Notes: generated by a model from the letters alone, not told the origin. DNA of 64,000 nt from Solenopsis invicta (GCF_016802725.1 NC_052669.1:20613770-20677769), one strand, 5' to 3'; shown: positions 1 through 13,410, numbered from the stretch's first letter. Translations and numbers: made by a program.

Positions 1-598
1 AATCAGCGACCCGGTCGCAGGAGATCGGATTCTATCGGAATCCATCGTTGCTGCTTTGCATTTGAATTCAGTTAAGAGCCGCCGCGCAGGTTCGCTCGGT
101 CGGTCGGTCGTTCGTTCGTCGGAGCCGGTGACGTGGTACCGGGCGAATCTCGTAAGGACGTGTTTTGCTGACGGAGGCACCGGGTCCTGGTGCGCGCGCG
201 GTGCCCCGACAATGTTTGTTTTTATCGAACGAAATGCTTATCGTACCCTCGCGTGCCTCGAGAGCAATGTATAACCGCCTACTCGCATACATAAAGACGA
301 AGAACGCGCGCTGCACGTCGTCCGTCCTCCCTTCTTACCCCCTACGTTCCGCCCCCGACGCCACCCTTGTCGCCGACTATCGCGATGCTGAGAAAAAAAA
401 GCAGCTTTTCGTCGCCTTCCCCTCCCCGCCCCCGCCCCCCACGCACGACAGATTGTTGCACTGAATTTCATCAAGCCGCCTCTCTTAAAGGACTTTGCGC
501 GCGCTTGGGCGGAAACGATAAAATGCGTGCGACGTCGGACGTTGTGCAAAAACAGTCATGTTACACGTCATGCAACGGACGCTAAGAATGGTGATTTG
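1..598. other. GC/CpG-rich block, possible untranslated exon or promoter
   Basis: This is a CpG-rich block with GGTC/GTTC-type short repeats near 95-120 and C-rich runs near 420-445. It gives way abruptly to AT-rich sequence at about 600. A GTAAGTAAG donor-like string on the plus strand begins at 598, exactly at the composition change, so the block could be a plus-strand non-coding exon. The open frames here are Arg/Ser/Pro-rich, overlap on both strands and resemble no protein I know. Exon status is a guess. Confidence 0.25.
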
Positions 599-1642
599 TA
601 AGTAAGCAAAGTTCAATGGACAATCGCGTAGCGATTAGTGACAGTTTCATGAAACGACAAATTGTGTCGCTCCACATCTATTGTGTAACAGTTGAATGTG
701 ATTCATCGGATTTCAGTTTTAATATCGTACAAACTTCCAATTCCAATATTGATGTGTGCATCCATATAAGGGAGAGTTGCTAAATGTGTTCTGCGTAATC
801 TATTTTTTATTACATTTCGCATTTAGTGCTGTTTAGGATGCGAATCAAAATTCGAAATTCTAGTTTGTTTTAATTATTTATTATTGTACGTTAAATTTTT
901 CAGTAATAACAAATTAATTTGTTATAAAAAAAAGGTCGCCTAAAGCGTATCTGTGATCTCTCAAATCGTATCACCTGCGAAAATATCAAATTTATGAATT
1001 AAAAGAAGTAAAAATGTAAAAAACCATTAACTAATATTTATTTTATTAATAATTTATTTGAGAGACGGTCAAATATTCAATAATTAATAAATAACAATAA
1101 TGAAAAAGGTAAGAACACCGAAATAAAACTGGCTTGAATTTATTTTTGTAATTAACATATTTTTAGTCATAAAAATTATTAGTTTTATTAGTAATTGTTA
1201 TTGCCACTTTTATCAATCTCATATTAGTATAATTTGTTTACAGTAAACGTTGTGGTGATACGAATTAAAAAACATGACACAGTTCATAAAAGTATCGATT
1301 TAATTTTTATAATAATTTTATATATGTATTTACAATAAATGTAAAATATTCCAGTCTTTTATCATGAAAATATAACAGTTCAAAATAAAAGTGCTTAATT
1401 ACATTATTATCAGCCACGTAAATTTATGAAAAATTTACATGAGGTGTATCCGACTTTCTAAAATGCTGAACAGCACGCGGGAAATAAAATAAAACTTGAT
1501 AAATTGTTGTCGATATTACTTATTTCTTATTTACTTTTTATTTTTATTATTAAATGTTGCTATATAAAGTAAAAATGTAAAACAATGAATAGGTACGCTT
1601 TAGGTGATTGGTATGCATTCAACAACTTTCCCCTATTAATGC
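599..1642. other. AT-rich non-coding sequence
   Basis: No open frame of note, no RNA gene and no clear repeat was seen. Long A/T runs dominate. It is likely intronic or intergenic. Confidence 0.6.
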
Positions 1643-1881
1643 ACGGAAAGAACAATTTTGCTGAAATACAGATCTGAAAACAATTATGTTGAGCCATTTA
1701 AAAAATTGTATCGGATGTTTAACCTGATTACTATAATGCTAAAGCCATTTGTAGCAACATTGTGATGCTACCATGCTTGGGAGTCCTACATAATTATATT
1801 AATGGCCCAACATAAAATTATTTCCCGACGTGTAGCCAGCTAAATTTTTAGATACCGCAGTAAAATTGTTCTTTCCGCGTG
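1643..1881. mobile_element. MITE-like element with about 22-bp terminal inverted repeats
   Basis: The left end (1643-1664) and the reverse complement of the right end (1858-1881) share GGAAAGAACAATTTT and differ by one 2-bp indel and one substitution. Inner segments are also inverted: TTGAGCCATT near 1690 faces AATGGCCCAA at 1801. A small palindrome, GTAGCA...TGCTAC, sits near the centre (1751-1771). There is no coding capacity over 239 bp. The flanks are AT-rich, so the target duplication (perhaps TAA) is ambiguous. This fits a non-autonomous DNA transposon whose superfamily cannot be assigned. Confidence 0.75.
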
Positions 1882-4265
1882 TAATAAAATCAGATATTTT
1901 ATAACAAAGTGACGCGGAAGTAAAAGAAAGAATAAATTTTACAATGTTATTCTATTTTAGGCGAGAGCCGCGAAAAGCGCCTCTAAAATAATTTCCCCTC
2001 CCTTCTTAATAACTTTTAAGTAATATTTTGTTACAAACATGAAACCTAGTTATGAATACTGAGCTATAATTAATTTATAGCTCGTAACACGCTCAGCCAG
2101 GTAATAGCCGTTTTCGCGTGGACTTTCTCGCAACAAATCCTTTTATCGTGCCGTATTTCACTTCGTAGTTTAATTGTTAAAGTACTTTACTAAAGGTTGT
2201 TCAGCGCAAACAATAAACACCAAACGTTACTGAAGTGATAAGCAGAAGTGTTTCCTTACAATAAATCACACACAACAAAAATAATACTTATAATAAAGCT
2301 TCTTCAAAATTTCAATGGAAGAAAAAAAAAGAGTAAGATTCAATTTAAAAAAAAGGCACATTTCTGGACGATAAAATTAATGGACGGCGCGAGAAATATA
2401 AAAAAAAAAATCGTAAGATAAAAAGGAAGTGCGCCGCCCCGCAAGGTTAATAGATGAGAAAACGTAGTAAACGAAGTTCATTGCTGCCATTTGAATTCGA
2501 TAGTTACCCGACAACAAATAGCGTGTCGGGTTTCTTTCCCTCGCCGTGTGCGGCTCTTTTATTTTCGCGAAGCAGCAGGTGCCAAGAGAAAGCGCACTTT
2601 TTTTGCGTAAGTTGTTAAACCAAAACCGAACTAACTACTAACTTTTCCGCCGTCAAGCAGTTGCAAGGAATTAACGTCGCTCCTTCTCCAAACCGCGCTC
2701 GATAACAATAAGGAAGCCGAAGCTGAGCGAGGGGAAAAACAATGGAAACTGAAAAATCACGTGGCCTAGTTAAGAAACGTCCATTCGGTACGAAAAGCTC
2801 GACAAGAATCCGCACGAGCAGCCGCTTTATTTTCCTTCTCATTACTTTGGGAGTTTTGGAGTCCCGTCAACGCCTCCGCGCTTAATTTATTATGAGAGAG
2901 GAAAAAAAAATTGTCTAAAAAGATAATTGGATTTTTCACGCGCTTAAACACGGAAAACAGACTCATATATAAACTTGTCTCTCGCTCTTCTCTCTTCTTA
3001 TTATTTGCAAATAAACTTTCTACGTTCACACGTGATGCATTAGATTTCTACGAAACTCTATTTTTACTCCGTGTTATTATGATAATAGTTAGAGACAACT
3101 TTTACTAGTTATAATGAGGAAGCCAGAGTTTTGTTTTGCAACAAATATAATCGTATTTAACATCAGATTTACTCATACATTCACTTTGTACTTTAAAGGT
3201 AAAACTTCTTAAGAAGCTTAAACCCGACGTCTAAAAACATTCGTTTTATATCATTATGTAGAATTGCTAATTATGTCTATACAAACTTCGTAATTATGAA
3301 TAAAATACAAGATAAAAGAGCATGCGAGCTTTTATAATTAAATATATCACTAACAATATTGGTAATTGAATCCTTGAATAATAATTAAAAATCTATTTAC
3401 TGTAATTTAGACTTAATTATTACTTTGATTATTTTCAAATATTGAAATTAACGTGTTTTTAATATCTATATATAATATTTTCAAATTTATAACTTTCGTA
3501 CACTTCTATATAACTGTTACGTTATTATATAATGTCGATTTAATCGTTGTACATTTGCCGACAAAAAAAATTAATTACTGTACGTAACATAGCAGAAACG
3601 AACCTCGATATTCGCGGTACGTTCGTGCGCTATTTGAAAGACAATATCGCGTGTTGATATTTAATTTTTGTACGCCGTTCAGGTTTCGTAAGAGTAACTA
3701 AACGATTGTAGAAAGCGATGTGGCTACAAATTTTTCCGTTGCCCGAACCGATTAGTCCGAAGGAACCAACAGCGGCCCTTCCGATGGAAGCCGCGGTGGA
3801 AAAGCGGCGGAAAAAGAAGCGGAGGAAATGGATAGGAAACGGACGGTTCGCGGCAGCCACCGAGGAATTTTATTCTGGCCGCGTTTAACATCAGCCTCCC
3901 GACATTTCGGTCGAAACCGTGACTGGGAGTTTAATAGCAGCCCCCATTGTAACGCCTTAACCCCTTGCTGCTCATATACAGTTATACAGCGCGAGCTAAA
4001 ACGCGGTAATGCCTATAAATTTAAACGGCTTTATGCTGCAAAAGGCGAAAATCCGCAGGATCACCCGGTGTATATTTGTGTCTAGCTGAATGCGCCTCGG
4101 TCGGTTTATTGCGTCCATGGTGATACTAGTGTACAGTTTAACTTAACTAACGGTGTTACTGAAAAATAACAAACTAGCAAAAAAAAAGTATTCAATCGAA
4201 AATAATTTTATATAAATTCAATCGAAACTTTAGAGACGTATAAAAATGAAATGCACGTATAAAAA
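1882..4265. other. Non-coding stretch, no gene recognised
   Basis: AT-rich sequence with slightly more GC-rich patches near 2440-2560 and 3600-4085. Short frames at 2615-3029 (minus) and 3828-4085 (plus) look random. A small hairpin at the right edge (AGGATATATTG facing CAATATATCCT, about 4265-4300) overlaps the start of the next element. Confidence 0.5.
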
Positions 4266-4790
4266 GGATATATTGAGGATGTGTAGTCCAATATATCCTC
4301 AATCGTCTTTCATCACTGCCAAGTAAATGAAAATGTGTTTAATATTAACACATGAATTAAATTATTTAATTAAATTATTCAATTAATTATTCAAAATTTA
4401 ATTATTTTTTACAACATTAAGAAAAATTTCAATATTTTTGTGTAAGTACTTTAAGTATTCAAAATGATTTACGCAGTTTTACTGTGATTGCTTGTTTAGT
4501 TATTTTGTAAATAAATAAATTTGTTTATTTTACAGAATTGCATTGCAATGAAACTTTACATAAATTATCTTGAATATCAGAGTATTTAAATTTAAAAAAT
4601 TCAGATTTTTTAAATTATTTTATTATTAATTATATTTTCATTAGAGCACATGTCAACTACTTGGAAATAATTTTGTATCCAGATAGAAAATTGCCGTCAA
4701 ATTTTTTTTTATTACTTTTGAATATAGTATAAAACAATCTGTAATATTTTCATAATTTTTTTAATGTTTTGAAAAATGTTCTATATATCC
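4266..4790 (+). mobile_element. 525-bp repeat family, copy 1 (MITE-like)
   Basis: Aligned by eye with 52009-52533 (same orientation, same length) and with the reverse complement of 22071-22604. The ends are GGATATAT and ATATATCC. A large internal hairpin is formed by about 4443-4491 (contains AAGTACTTTAAGTATTC) and about 4541-4589 (contains TTATCTTGAATATC). The loop holds the conserved core TTTAGTTATTTTGTAAATAA. No protein is encoded. Left-end similarity to the other copies is weaker than the rest. Confidence 0.75.
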
Positions 4791-5640
4791 TGAAAAGGGA
4801 ATGAATAAATATCTATTAAAAGAGTCATAATAATTATAATAATATAATAATTATAATAGTATCATAATAATCCAATTGTTAAATATGTATGACGATTAAT
4901 TTTAATACATTATAAAATGGTCATGTAACAAATTAGGATAACAAATTAGCCTAAAAAGATAATATACATGCATACTCAATTTTATAATACACGCAAACAA
5001 TTCTGTACAGTAAATCCTGAAATGGATCATGTGTATCCTAAGCAACTTAGTTATATCCGCTTATACGGTAATCCATGATTAACAGTGAGTGCGCGTGCAA
5101 TTTATCTTCAGTTACAATAATTCAGTACTTATCATCAGCGTCACCAGACCTCTGTGATCCGTATTCAAATTCACAGCATGCGAGTCGCAATAATTTATAT
5201 TCTTACTAAAAATAATACCTCGTTCGCGAATGAATAACATTTAAACTGACCGTGACAGCGGTCGTGTAATAATTTGTATAGCAATTTTCAAAGAATGAGA
5301 CACAAGTAAAGAATTAGAAATAGAAAACTAAAAGATTGAAGAAATGGTCAAGAGAAATGTGCGATAATGAGCAACCGTCTGCTCGTTGGATGACATCCTG
5401 CCTTATAAATGACTACGTGCAATCGCCTTGCAAATTCCGATACTTTGTCTCCGCCACAAGTGCCAGCTACGTAAGTAACAAGTTGCCTCAAGCGTGCCGA
5501 CACTTTTGCACTTCGTTGAAACTTTGCTCACAGAAAAGTAGCAAGAAGATCTCGGAAAGTGATGCATAGCACCAGACGGCAGCAATAATAATTATTGATG
5601 ACATAATGAAAGTTTCATGAATTGTAAACGAGGCAGTAGA
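4791..5640. other. Non-coding stretch with AT-rich simple sequence
   Basis: Starts with TAATAATTATAAT-type imperfect repeats (about 4822-4870), then unremarkable mixed sequence. Short open frames on both strands at 5336-5585 overlap each other and show no recognisable domain. Confidence 0.5.
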
Positions 5641-5662
5641 GCGCATATCCCAGGGTATCTCC

Positions 5663-5707
5663 CGGTGGCGGCGGCGACGGCGGCGGCGGCGGTGGCGGCG
5701 GCGACGG
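5663..5707. repeat. GGC/GAC trinucleotide repeat
   Basis: Imperfect GGC repeat with GAC and GGT variants in a short GC-rich patch (about 5640-5740). The Arg-rich translation on the minus strand is a by-product of the repeat. Confidence 0.85.
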
Positions 5708-7439
5708 CTCGGGCGAGGTACAGCTCGCGGCTCGATAAGTAACGCCTCAGATGAGATACGACAGGCTAAAATCTCAGCTTGCTGAACGTTCTCCGACGTT
5801 CTTTCGCGAAATTGCTCGCACGTATAACGACAAGCCGGTACAATCGAGTCGATCACGAGCTACCCGTATTGTCTATTCAAAAGTTCCTTTATAGACTCGG
5901 CAGAGCGTTGACTGCCATTACTGACCGAGTTAACCAAAACCTGGGGGAACTCTTCGGGTTTATTGCATCGCGACGCGCGGAAAGTGCCGTCTCGGATAGT
6001 TTTGGTTCAGAAGTTCGACAATTTGCGAAATCACTTTTTGTTTCGAAATTGATGTTCGGCACCCAAACTCATGAATTCTCTACAAAGGTAGCGCATAATT
6101 AAATTTCTCTCGAATGTACACAGGGAGCGCCGCAAGTTTCCCGCAACTCTTTTATGCCTGCGGTTTCTTTGATCAAGATGGAATAGATTTTTCTTTAAAG
6201 GAAATAATTCTCACAAATTAAATTTCTGCTGCAGATAAATATCCATGTTTCTTTCTTCATTCAATTTAGAGAGAGAAAGACAATTTTTATTTCAATCCAA
6301 TTTTGAGAGAGCTGTAGAAAAAGATAGTATTTACCAAAAATGTTTGTTTAGAAAAACTGATTTGTATGAAAAATCGATTAAAAAAATGTAAAAATAAAAA
6401 AAAATTTTTTTAATAGAAAAAATGTAAAGGATAAAAAGAAACTTAAGAAATTTAAACAAATGATTAAAATGACTGATAAAATACACGTGTAAAACAAAAT
6501 TGAATTATATAGATATATATTCATATCTTAATGACAATAATTCGAAAAGTTTTAAAGATTTTAATATTTAAATTTTCTATATTATAATATTGTATAAAAA
6601 TTGCATTGTATAATTTTTATATTTTTATCAGTGTTTACTTTAATTTCCATTATATCCAGGAATATTTATTTTTGATTAGACATATTTATCAATAATATTT
6701 TAACAATTAAAACACAAAAGTACTCCTCTATTTGTATTATTACAGATTACCAAATTTATTTATATCATCGAGAGATTAATTTTACTCGGATTTTTAAAGA
6801 TTAATCTATTGTAAATAAACACATGAAAGGGTAATTCGGTAACTCTAACAAGAGCGTTTCTACGGCTTCCTGATTTATTATAGCGGAACAATTTAATAAT
6901 CTATTATCTCGTGTCTCGACTTCTGTCCACTGACCTCAAATAACTTCGACTGAGCACTTTTACTCTACACTTTCACAGCAAATTTTTTACCGAAACTAAG
7001 CAAGGAGTATCGACTACATCATATTTACAGATAATTCACAGCAAAATATTGATGATATATTGATTACTTCCAGAGTTCAGACTCTATTACTTAATTATGT
7101 AAATTCTTTCTAAATAATTTCGGCTGAATATTTCCCCTATGTTTCACAGCGATTTCTGCGACAGTACGAAAATAAGAGACCTGCCTATTTATTATGTACA
7201 TTTATTGTATTGAATATGTTTATTACATATATTTATAGTCAATTTACGATAACCATAAAATATTAATAATATAATATTCCTCACTTTAAGTTTGGAATCT
7301 GTTACTTAATTGCATCAGCTTTCGAACATTCTTGATCTTCTCATATCTTATGCATGCGCAGCTCGTATCGCAAGATCGAAAATACTACGGCAAAAACTTG
7401 TGCGATAGATGTTCATTCAAGCGTTACGTGACAAAATAA
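5708..7439. other. Mostly AT-rich non-coding stretch
   Basis: A frame of 107 codons at 5779-6102 on the plus strand has no stops but no recognisable domain, and I do not support it as a gene. From about 6200 to 7440 the sequence is AT-rich with short direct and inverted AT motifs (for example around 6590-6630). Confidence 0.5.
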
Positions 7440-7860
7440 AATAGGACTAATTTAATCTCTCTCGTGTACGGAAAACGAAAGAGGGAGAGAGGAAGAGCAC
7501 GTACCCCCGCTCGATCTCGCTCGTAAAAAAAAAAAAAAATACGGCAGTGGGACTGGCAGGGTTCGTTTGGCAGCCCGGAGCGAAACGAATGACCGCACGG
7601 AGCGGAACGACAGTACGAGAGAACCTCTTCCAAGAAGAAGAAGAAGAAGAAAGAGACGAAAAAGAGGCGGAAAAACCAGACTGCAGGAGAAAGGACGAAG
7701 ATGTCCCGAAGATGGAGGCGAGTGCAGAACAAAACGATCTAATGAAGAGTCACCTGACTCGCATCTTATAATCTCTGGCGCGAGTAACGCTAGATGCGGA
7801 CGCTGCATTTACCGGTGAGCGATGGCGCAACTCGGCTTTCAGCGAAGATTTCCCCCCGGC
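7440..7860. other. Purine-rich GC block with AAG repeat
   Basis: Strongly purine-biased on the plus strand, with an AAG/GAAGA tract at about 7625-7655 and a poly-A run at about 7526-7539. The overlapping open frames on both strands here are Glu/Lys/Arg- or Ser/Phe/Leu-rich, as expected from the bias. A GTGAGC donor-like site lies near 7815. No gene is supported. Confidence 0.4.
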
Positions 7861-8990
7861 AAAATCACGCAAATGCGTACACGACAATTAAATCGCTAAA
7901 TCACTTAGTCTTTTGACCGCGCGCGAAACACACGTTCCGTTATTTCGCGCGACGTTATACGCAATTACGAGACATTTCTGTTTCATTTTCGCAATGAAAA
8001 ACTAAAAAAAAAAAAGAGTGGCTCGGCTCGGTCTAGGAATCGTCTGTTTGCAGAACGGCGCGCGGCGCTTTTTAAAATAGAAACACTCTGTGCATCTATT
8101 TTAGATATAGCGCGGCAGAAAATAAAAGCGCAAGAGTTGAAAATACAAATGCAGTGGATGCTGAATGCATACATATGTAAACACGTATCTTTTCAGATTC
8201 CGCGTACACACACACACATATATATATATATATTGTTTCCTGAGATTCGTGCATAGCTTCGCAGCTGCGACTAGTCCTGCGGCTGTGAAAAGTGGACACC
8301 ACAGTGGCCAGCGCACAGCGTGCAGCAATTTTTAGTTTCGATTAATTCTTCTCCATCAGGGAAATTCAAAACTTGCCATTTGTTAGCTTCATTTCTGTTG
8401 AAATTGGAGTTTTGCAATACTTTTTACATACTTTGTAAATATGTAAAAGCAAATACATGTTCCATTTTCATCGACGCTACTAATAAAAGATATTTTCAGG
8501 AGTTTAAAACATTTTTTTTCTTAAATAAAAATTGTAATTAAAAAGTTTGCGGAACATTGCGTCTTTTTTTTTAAATTTTCTCGTTAAACAGTTTTCTTGT
8601 TAATTATCCAATGTGTTAATATTTTATTAAAGAAAAACTCATCCGAAGTTAAAGAAAATTCTATTGTTTGTGCTTTTGTTCGTTAAACAATTGATATATT
8701 AATTTTTTAAACAAGAACAAGGCAATTTGAAATTTCCTAAGAGTTTCACTGTTAAAAGTATAATAAAAGTGCACTCTACACGTGTGTGTGAAGTCATCAT
8801 CATTAGTACTTATTAGATGAAACAAATTGGCGTTCATATTTGTACACGTGTACAGAAAACTGATATGTCGAAACTTTACAAATATAAAATCGCAAATTGC
8901 AAGGATCGAAAATGCACATTTGTGTTACCGTTTCATATGGCACGTATCCAACGTACATTCATTTGCGTACGTGTGCGTGTGTGGACGTCA
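7861..8990. other. Non-coding stretch
   Basis: Mixed then AT-rich sequence. Apart from the CA/TA microsatellite at 8205-8233 I see no structured feature. Confidence 0.5.
8205..8233. repeat. CA then TA microsatellite
   Basis: A short (CA)n run passes directly into (TA)n. Confidence 0.9.
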
Positions 8991-9480
8991 CACAGATGGA
9001 TCGCACAGAGATACCTCTCTTCGCGAAGATCGCTGATCCAACAAAGTCCAATAGAAACCACTCACGAGGAAAGGGTAACGGCGGAAAGGGGACGGTGCAA
9101 GTGGTTCCGGTCGAAATTGGCGGTTCGACTCGGCCGATCTTGCCAAAGCCCCATTTAATAATCCCGACAGACAGACAGAGAGAGAGAAAGAGAGAGAGAG
9201 AGAGGGTGAGGATAAGGAGAGAAGGTGCGGGTGAGGCGGGACGGAATATATGGAAACACGGGTAAGTTCAGTTAGCTCACTTTATCCGCGCTACCAAAGG
9301 TACCAAGGCTGTAGATCAATAACGCAGTTTGGGGAGATTCGCTGACGACCGTTTCCTGCCGCAACTTATGAAGACGCGAGGCGACGCGGTGCCATCGCGA
9401 GGACGAATCGAGGTCGGAAATCACACCGGCACCAGACGTCGTCGGTCCCGATAAGATGAACGATGTCCGGGAGAAGAATT
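8990..9480. other. GC-rich block with GACA/GA repeat
   Basis: CpG-rich sequence. A GGGTAAGTTC donor-like site at about 9261-9270 on the plus strand could end an exon, but the frames upstream contain the GA repeat and look non-coding. A minus-strand frame at 9272-9553 has no recognisable domain. Confidence 0.35.
9167..9205. repeat. GACA/GA microsatellite
   Basis: GACA units followed by a GA run with one AAG interruption. GAGAG strings are potential GAGA-factor type sites. Confidence 0.9.
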
Positions 9481-10830
9481 TCATCGCGCGATAACACATT
9501 GTTTTCGGAACTGCGAACGGAGAGAAAGAAGACGCAAACACACCGTTCGCCAAAGCGAACCTCCAACTGTCATAAAGAAGCCCATAAAGTTGTCCAAAAT
9601 CATAGAAAAATCTCTTTTTTTTTTTCTATTTACTGTTACCCCATATAAAAATTATATGCGAATGCATATGTATTTTTAAAACGTAGAAGTGGCACTTTCA
9701 CTTAAAACAGATGGAAAGCTATTTCATCATATATTAGATTTTGAAATGTAAACGTTCACTTTTTTATTTTCAATGAAATAATTTGAAAACCATACGAGTT
9801 TTCCAACTTTAAATGAAAAATGTATATTTTCTAATCTGCTTGTTTCATTTAATTTCAAAGCAATTATTGTTAAACAAGCATTATCAATATATTATCAGTA
9901 TAATTATCGATAATTTATTAATCGGTTATTTAAATGATCATAAAGTCGTCTATTTTACACGCATACGTGTGTGCGTATGCAGAATATACATTAACGTGTG
10001 GTAAAGTGTTTTACCAGTGTTGAATTTATATTGAAGCTACGCAGTACCATAGAAAGCGGAAAATTATGGGTAAGATACCTATGTAAAGATTATGGAAGCC
10101 GTTAATATAAATTTGATCCCAAAACGGGAATAAAGAAATATGTACCTGTGCGAGCTTTTTACGTGTGTTTTCCCAATACATTTTTCAGCGAAAACCCTGC
10201 TGTTAAGTCAGAGAATGAAAGAGGATGACTAACAGCGTTATGAATCACGATAATATTCATAGACTATGGTACAAGTATTAATAAAGTTAGATGGCTATCC
10301 TCCTCTCATTACACGGATAATAAAGGAGATATTTATTGTCGACAATAAATCTCGATCTATGATTGGAAATCATAATCGTACTATTAAAAAATTTAAGCTA
10401 TATCGATCGGTCGTGAACCCGGTCGTGGGTTATAAATTTTCTTGCGATAGTCAACGTTAATATCTCGTTATAAAAATTATTAGGGCAATTATTTGCTGTT
10501 CGGATACGTTAGAGTTTAGACAACGGTTGTACAAAAAGGAACCTTTGTACTTTTGTGAAAAATTACACGTAGGTCATTAAGAATCATTTGGCGATACTGT
10601 TAAACAGCTGCGGAAGAATACAAGATTCATTTTACTTTGTCATACTACAATCGATCTTGCATTTGCTCGCGGAGCTTAACTTTGGTATAATTACCAAAGT
10701 CTACTTCGAAGCTGCATACGAGAATAGGATTCGCATTTACCTCGAGAAATCCTGCGCTGCTTCAGGTTCAATGAACGGTGGATCAAATACTAAAGTCACG
10801 AAGTCGGAATCTGTTCATTACGCTTTCTCC
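9481..10830. other. AT-rich non-coding stretch
   Basis: No gene, RNA or clear repeat recognised. The frame at 10588-11031 runs into the GA microsatellite and has no recognisable domain. Confidence 0.5.
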
Positions 10831-11340
10831 GCTACCTTGCTCTGCTCTGTTTCCCCCCTCGACTACCTAGAGAGAGCAACGAGGGCAAATGTGTGTCGCA
10901 GGATGAGGCCGAGTGATTACTGCACATTAGCGATTACACATCGAAGGAGAGGAGAGAGAAAGAGAGGAAAAGGTGGAGAAAGAGAGAGAGAGAGAGAGAG
11001 AGAGTCATGTGGGATGACGTTAAGTATGTAACACTCCGAGATCCCGAGATATGCCGCGCGATAGATGCCGCGCATTCTTCTCTTCCCTCTTGTTCACCGT
11101 CGCCGCACCAATACCAACTGGTGATTACTCTCGCCGGGGAGCACGTATGCACGGGGCGCTGCCCGTGTAGGGGCAACGACGCGGAGAATACCGGAGAAAA
11201 TGAGACGGACGGAGGACTATGAGGACAGAATGAAATAGTGGCTGAGAGAGTCGAGAGCGGAATGAGCGTACGCGCGCGAGATGGCCGGCAGCGGATGGTA
11301 AGCGGAGGGTGTGCGCGCGCGTGTATGTGTGTGTAAGAAG
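10830..11340. other. GC-rich, purine-biased block
   Basis: CpG-rich block containing a GA microsatellite (10979-11004) and CG/TG alternating runs near 11270-11335. It may be regulatory, but no core promoter could be defined. Confidence 0.35.
10979..11004. repeat. GA microsatellite
   Basis: Uninterrupted (GA)n within a purine-rich context. Confidence 0.95.
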
Positions 11341-12480
11341 GATATTCAGACCTTTAGTACTGGGTACGGTGAGAGAGTCAGGTGTTGGTTACGAGGTCCT
11401 AAAATCTCGAATCCGCCCGGCATCCGAAAACTGATGAAGCATTCAACGTAAGAGCGGACCAAGTCCGTAATTTGTAAGGTTCCCCCTTTCAGATATTTCA
11501 TATTTAGAGCGTATTTTACAAATTATGAACTATTCATGTGACAGAGACCCTGCGTCGCAACAAAATTCGTACACGCGTACGTACGTCCGCGTACAGAAGT
11601 TGCCATTCAAAATATTTATAATAATAATGTAAATTAATTTATAAGTAAAATAGAAAGCATACGTTTATGAGAAAACATATCAGGTCAACCCCTATACGTA
11701 TGACCTACCTGAGCTCTGCGATTTTTTATCTAATTTTTTTTTGCTGGGTGCAAAAATGAAAAATTGATGGCTAGATTCAAAATGGGGAACATTTCTAAAC
11801 ATTAATTTAAAATATGGGACAATCTCGCATATTTACATATTTACAGATGCAGCGAAAATTTTTAGAAAAAGTACTATTTAGGTCGCATTGAGTGTACAAT
11901 GTGTATACTCAGTACGGCTTCATTATATGTTTTCCTCTTTTTCACAAAAAGAGAGAAACGAATAATAAAGTGATCCTATGTCACTTTTATAAGTTTATCG
12001 GCGTATTAACGTATAAGAGCACATAAAGAACTATTTTCGTTCACAAACCATTAGCCGAACAATTGACTCGTCTCAATTTTTCCGCTTTAAGACCGCGACT
12101 TATAAATCGCAATTCAGGTGGATTAGAATTTATGATCTGAAGCAATAAAAGTATCGGAAAAACATTACAATCGATGTGTATATACTTATTATTGACGTAA
12201 ATTGGCCGTATCCTACAAAGCCGTTTCCTTTCTTCGAACTGTAAACGGGACGTTATAACAAAGATATAAATTAAACACACAGCGTTGTAAGGTATAAATA
12301 TAGAGGTACGATATGATCCAAACTGCGGAAATTAATAACCATCACATGATAGTTCTGGAAAGCAGTAATTTACCCGTAAAATATCAGTTCGTAATCGCGA
12401 AAATTCTACTTCTGCCCTCAGTGTCAACAACGGAAACTAAGCGATCAACTGTTGCAAACGAGTCACTGCCTATACGACGT
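11341..12480. other. Non-coding stretch
   Basis: A CGTACG-type alternating run near 11570-11592, otherwise unremarkable AT-rich sequence. No gene recognised. Confidence 0.5.
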
Positions 12481-12540
12481 ACTAGCATTATTTGAATTTA
12501 CCGTGTAACTACTAGCATTATTTCAATTTACTGTGTAACT
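12481..12540. repeat. Tandem duplication, 2 x 30 bp
   Basis: 12481-12510 and 12511-12540 are the same 30-bp unit (starts ACTAGCATTATTT) with two substitutions. Confidence 0.9.
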
Positions 12541-12899
12541 ACTTAGAAACAGCGAGATGTCATATTGGGTGCAATTACCTTAAATCAAGATACTAAGGTT
12601 GTAATTATCTAAGATTTGTATGTAAAGGTTCCCTTTTGTCATTTGAATGTTAGTTAAATTACGTATTAAGGTACCTTATAATTGGCCACCTTAATTTTCC
12701 CTCGGGTGTGAATTTAAATTCTATTTTCATTTAATTAAAAATTTGTCGATAAATTCACTACTTTCCGAGTAATGAATGATTGAAAGAGATCGCGCAGGGA
12801 GTTTTGCAGAGAAAAATGAAGCGGGTGAAAAAAATTTCATTAGATACGAAATTAATTACACGCAATCAAACAGCGACAAAAAATTATTGTATCAATTTA
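12541..12899. other. AT-rich non-coding stretch
   Basis: Contains loosely related inverted CCTTAA motifs (about 12580 and 12690), too weak to call an element. Confidence 0.4.
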
Positions 12900-13410
12900 C
12901 AAAGTTCCTGTCTGAAAGAGGAAACGGGAGGGAAAGAGGGGGTGAGGGGAGGGAGAAAGGGATATGCCATCGCACACAGAAGACGGACAAAGAGAGGAGA
13001 GGAGCATCGAAGGTGGTGTCGAGTTGCGAGCGCGGGTGTGTCTCGTGTGTGGCGGAGTGCAAGGAGCGCGCTGACTCGGACTAATAGGCTAACAGGCTAA
13101 TGTTGGCTCGTTTTGCCCTCTGATCTCCGCTCGAGCGCTCGCAATTATCGGAGTCAACTGGTACGAGTTGACCCACCGGTGGCTTTTTACGGCCGTAGCA
13201 TCCCATTCATGAAATCGTGAGCCGCGTCTGGCCATCGGAATGCACGGTGGAACGCGCACAGGGCGACGCTAACGCTTCCCGCTCCCGCTCTAGCTCTCTC
13301 GCTCGCTCGCGCGGGGTCCTGCGAGTTTTCCGAGACGATATACCCCTTGGAGGAACCTCTCCAATGGGTTTCGTGCATTCCACGCTTCCCCAGCCGTGAT
13401 ATTAACCCGA
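12900..13410. other. GC-rich, partly purine-biased block
   Basis: GA/GGA-rich from 12915 to 13030, then CpG-rich with GCTC repeats near 13280-13310. Overlapping frames on both strands are compositional. Confidence 0.35.

Noticed and set aside
10588..11031. 147-codon plus-strand frame
   Set aside because: The C-terminal part is translated GA microsatellite; no domain.
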